From Lachnospiraceae bacterium (GTDB lineage Bacteria > Bacillota_A > Clostridia > Lachnospirales > Lachnospiraceae): a DNA stretch of 7,581 bases. How positions within the stretch are numbered: position 1 is the stretch's first letter; each line of letters starts with the position of its first letter. The DNA lies in contig JAGDDC010000177.1 in assembly GCA_017958245.1 (NCBI GenBank), forward strand, positions 1-7,581, in the 5' to 3' direction. Positions 5,555-7,581 of the stretch are shown piece by piece. The position numbers and the translations under genes are program-made. Under the pieces are notes generated by a model, which made no database searches, had not been told where the DNA came from, and saw only the letters and a program-made list of their open reading frames with translations.

Positions 5555-6697
5555 TTATTTTAAGTCATATGAGATCTCGAATGATTGTCCCTTGTACTTC
5601 ACCTTCGCGTATGCTCCCGTCACCATCGGGATCCGTGGCGGGAGGTGTCCTATGTCGAGGTCCATGATGATCGGTACGTTTAAGTCGCCGAGAACTTCGA
5701 GGACGGCGCGGTCCATGCCGAACCCGAAGACTTCCTCTCCGTAGTGCATGGGGCGGCCCACCAGGAATGTCTTCGTATGTTCGAACCATCCCGCGTTCTT
5801 GAGCTGCCAGAGCGCACGGTAGACGCCGAGCGGATCGAGATCGCAGGATTCGAAGAAGAAGATCACCCCGTCGCTCTCGTATCTCTTCGAAAATTCTTTC
5901 ATGCCGTCAAAGCACGTCCCGACAAGGTTTGCAAGACAGTCGAGGCAGCCCCCGACAACTCTCCCTTCAAACTCCGCCGCTTCGCAGTTCGACTTAAGCA
6001 CTCTCTTCTCCGTCAGGTTGTAGAGGGGATAGGTCCCGTCCTCATGGTCGAAGCCTTCCCTCTCCCACATCGGATATCCTTCGAATGAGGTCTTCTTTCC
6101 ACGCAGGAAGTCGAAAGAGTCCTTTACCGATCCCTGCCAGTATCCCTCTCCATCCGCAGAAATTGTCGCGCCCGAAGGCTCATCGATGCCCGGTTTCGCA
6201 ACAGCATCCACCGCGCTTCCGATACTCTCGCCCTCCGCAGCTTTCTTCGCCGCGAGATACCCCGGAAGGCCTCCGAAGGACGCCGCATTCTGCCCGTAGA
6301 CTGCTGCCGTATCGCAGAGTGTAGCCTGCAGGAAAGTAAAATTCGTATTGTCGGAGAATCCCATGAACCACTTAGGTTTTGCTGCCCTGATGCGCTCAAA
6401 GTCGAGATACGGAAGGATGGTGCACATCAGCTCGCCGCCGCCGCAGGATATCAGGACGTCTGCTGCGGGATCGAGATACATGTCCTCAAGCTCCTTTGCG
6501 CAGAGCTTCGGCGTGTTGCTGATCCCGAGGCCCTTGTCCTCGAAGCAGTTCGGGCCGAGCACCGTCTTGTAGCCCAGCTCCTCAAACACCGAGACCGCCT
6601 TCTTAAAAGCCGTCATGTACGGCTCCCTCGAACACCCGAATGCCGGCGCAACAAACCCTATGGTCCCGCCTTCCTTCAAAAACTCAGGATATCTCAT
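5555..6697 (-). CDS. LD-carboxypeptidase / MccF-like serine peptidase (family S66)
   Basis: With the ATG at 6695-6697 the protein has 380 residues. The N-terminus (LKEGGTIGFVAPAFGC) is the typical S66 opening strand. GFSDNT carries the nucleophile elbow Ser (residue 115), FFFESCD carries the Glu (residue 283), and DIGHLPPRIPMVTGAYA carries the His (residue 351), so the Ser-Glu-His triad looks complete. The ISCGGGE and LVGRP stretches are also family-like. S66 enzymes cut the L,D peptide bond of murein tetrapeptides during cell-wall recycling (LdcA). The MccF branch instead cleaves acyl-sulfamoyl or microcin-type amides and gives self-immunity. The length, above the roughly 300 residues of LdcA, and the GRP stretch lean towards the MccF-like branch; the substrate is not settled. 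There is no signal peptide, so it is cytoplasmic. A GTG six bases upstream would add two residues but overlaps the ribosome site and is not the likely start. The stop codon lies inside the T-tract of the structured element. Confidence 0.92.
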   Translation of the reverse strand: MRYPEFLKEGGTIGFVAPAFGCSREPYMTAFKKAVSVFEELGYKTVLGPNCFEDKGLGISNTPKLCAKELEDMYLDPAADVLISCGGGELMCTILPYLDFERIRAAKPKWFMGFSDNTNFTFLQATLCDTAAVYGQNAASFGGLPGYLAAKKAAEGESIGSAVDAVAKPGIDEPSGATISADGEGYWQGSVKDSFDFLRGKKTSFEGYPMWEREGFDHEDGTYPLYNLTEKRVLKSNCEAAEFEGRVVGGCLDCLANLVGTCFDGMKEFSKRYESDGVIFFFESCDLDPLGVYRALWQLKNAGWFEHTKTFLVGRPMHYGEEVFGFGMDRAVLEVLGDLNVPIIMDLDIGHLPPRIPMVTGAYAKVKYKGQSFEISYDLK

Positions 6698-6701
6698 CTC
6701 C

Positions 6702-6707
6702 ACCTCC
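6702..6707 (-). promoter_or_regulatory. Ribosome binding site fixing the S66 peptidase start
   Basis: On the minus strand GGAGGT is followed by GGAG and then ATG. It is well placed for the ATG at 6695-6697 but overlaps the alternative GTG at 6701-6703, which rules that GTG out as the usual start. Confidence 0.85.
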
Positions 6708-6738
6708 GTGCGTATTCATCACAATCTCTCTAAAACCA

Positions 6739-6776
6739 AGAGATCGCCCGCGGGTTGCCCCCTGCGAGCGATCTTT
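6739..6776 (-). terminator. Hairpin downstream of clpB, probable weak terminator
   Basis: Bases 6741-6751 pair with 6764-6774 (AGATCGC-type stem of 11 positions with one mismatch), extended by GGG/CCC near the loop. It starts 14 bases after the clpB stop. On the minus strand it is followed by CTTGGTTTTAG, a poor U-tract, so read-through into the S66 peptidase gene is possible. I found no convincing promoter in the 90-bp gap for that gene. Confidence 0.5.
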
Positions 6777-6787
6777 CATTTGCTGTC

Positions 6788-7581
6788 CTAATCTGCTTTT
6801 ACTCTGGTCATTGCGATCAGCTCATCTCCATCCAAGTCTATCACAATCTCATCCCCGGGTGCAACCTGATCTGCCACGATCAGTTTCGCGCTCAGAGTCT
6901 CCACGCTCTTTTGCAGATATCTCTTGAGCGGTCTCGCGCCATATACCGGATCGTAGGCCCTGGATACTATGAAGTCCTTCGCGCGGTCTGTCACGGAGAT
7001 CTTGAGCTCCCTGTCCGCAAGCCTTCTGTTCAGGTCTGCGACTATCAGGTCTATGATGCTCGTGATGTTGTCCTTCGTGAGCGGCTTGAACATGATAGTC
7101 TCATCGAGCCTGTTCAAAAACTCGGGTCTGAAATGCGCCCTAAGCTCAGCCATGACCTCAGCCCTCGCGTCCTCCCTTATGTTGCCGTCCGGGTCGATGC
7201 CCTCGAGCAGGTAGGAGGATCCGATGTTTGATGTCATGATGAGTATGGTGTTCTTGAAATCCACGGTCCTGCCCTGTGAATCCGTGATACGCCCATCATC
7301 GAGCACCTGAAGAAGTACGTTGAAGACATCTGGATGCGCCTTCTCAACCTCGTCGAAGAGCACGACGCTGTAGGGTTTCCTTCTGACTGCCTCGGTGAGC
7401 TGTCCGCCCTCATCGTACCCCACGTATCCGGGAGGCGCACCGATGAGCCTCGAAACCGAGTGCTTCTCCATGTACTCACTCATATCGATCCTGACCATGT
7501 TGGCCTCGTTGTCAAAGAGCGCCTCGGCAAGCGCCTTCGCAAGCTCTGTCTTTCCGACGCCGGTGGGCCCCAAGAAGAGGA
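6788..7581 (-). CDS. clpB: ATP-dependent disaggregase ClpB, C-terminal part (5' end outside the window)
   Basis: The frame is open from the window edge ([17 protein letters not shown]) to the TAG at 6788-6790, giving about 264 residues, roughly the last third of a ClpB of about 860 residues. It covers the second AAA+ domain: Walker A GPTGVGKT, the pore-loop region with GYVGYDEGG, Walker [10 protein letters not shown], sensor 1 with TSN, the arginine-finger region [11 protein letters not shown], and sensor 2 GARPLKR followed by the C-terminal small domain. ClpB hexamers thread aggregated proteins through the central pore with DnaK help. No ClpP-binding loop would be expected. The [23 protein letters not shown] and [16 protein letters not shown] stretches fit clostridial ClpB rather than ClpC or ClpA. 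The first domain, the coiled-coil middle domain and any heat-shock promoter (CIRCE/CtsR) lie beyond the window. Confidence 0.94.
   Translation of the reverse strand, partial: LFLGPTGVGKTELAKALAEALFDNEANMVRIDMSEYMEKHSVSRLIGAPPGYVGYDEGGQLTEAVRRKPYSVVLFDEVEKAHPDVFNVLLQVLDDGRITDSQGRTVDFKNTILIMTSNIGSSYLLEGIDPDGNIREDARAEVMAELRAHFRPEFLNRLDETIMFKPLTKDNITSIIDLIVADLNRRLADRELKISVTDRAKDFIVSRAYDPVYGARPLKRYLQKSVETLSAKLIVADQVAPGDEIVIDLDGDELIAMTRVKAD

Noticed and set aside
6701..6703. GTG as start codon of the S66 peptidase
   Set aside because: The GGAGGT ribosome site overlaps this GTG. It is correctly spaced only for the ATG six bases downstream.

Overview
The window looks like chromosomal DNA of an anaerobic, fermentative Firmicute of the class Clostridia, most likely a gut- or rumen-type relative of the Lachnospiraceae. 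The evidence is near-consensus TTGACA/TATAAT promoters with 17-bp spacers, strong GGAGG ribosome sites, hairpin-plus-U-tract terminators, a tRNA gene without an encoded CCA end, a clostridial-type ClpB, a Pro/Thr-linker lipoprotein and an oxygen-sensitive [FeFe]-hydrogenase-type protein. The genus cannot be fixed from the sequence alone.

Layout, left to right. (1) The 3' end of a histidine-phosphatase gene (2-574, +) faces a small gene for a membrane-anchored, extremely acidic protein (686-916, -), with a hairpin terminator between them. (2) Divergent promoters drive the acidic-protein gene leftward and a tRNA-Gln(CUG) gene (1085-1156) rightward; the tRNA has its own terminator. (3) A decayed HEPN-domain gene lies on the minus strand (1194-1529); its upstream part is overlapped by a strong plus-strand promoter. 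(4) That promoter serves a 643-residue fusion (1562-3493, +): two ferredoxin-type [4Fe-4S] sites, an [FeFe]-hydrogenase H-cluster domain, a further four-cysteine FeS module and a methyl-accepting-chemotaxis signalling domain. This is a predicted cytoplasmic H2 or redox sensor, with its own promoter and terminator. (5) A secreted lipoprotein of unknown function (3682-5283, +), also with its own promoter, follows. (6) Almost the whole gap between the lipoprotein gene and the convergent next gene is filled by a 256-nt element bounded by a perfect 24-bp inverted repeat and packed with nested hairpins. (7) On the minus strand come an LD-carboxypeptidase/MccF-like S66 peptidase (5555-6697) and the C-terminal third of ClpB (6788-7581, running off the window).

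Most genes appear to be transcribed singly and there is no obvious multi-gene operon. The two items most worth attention are the hydrogenase-chemoreceptor fusion, whose active-site sequence suggests sensing rather than H2 turnover, and the 256-nt structured inverted-repeat element, which I could not assign to a known RNA or mobile-element family.
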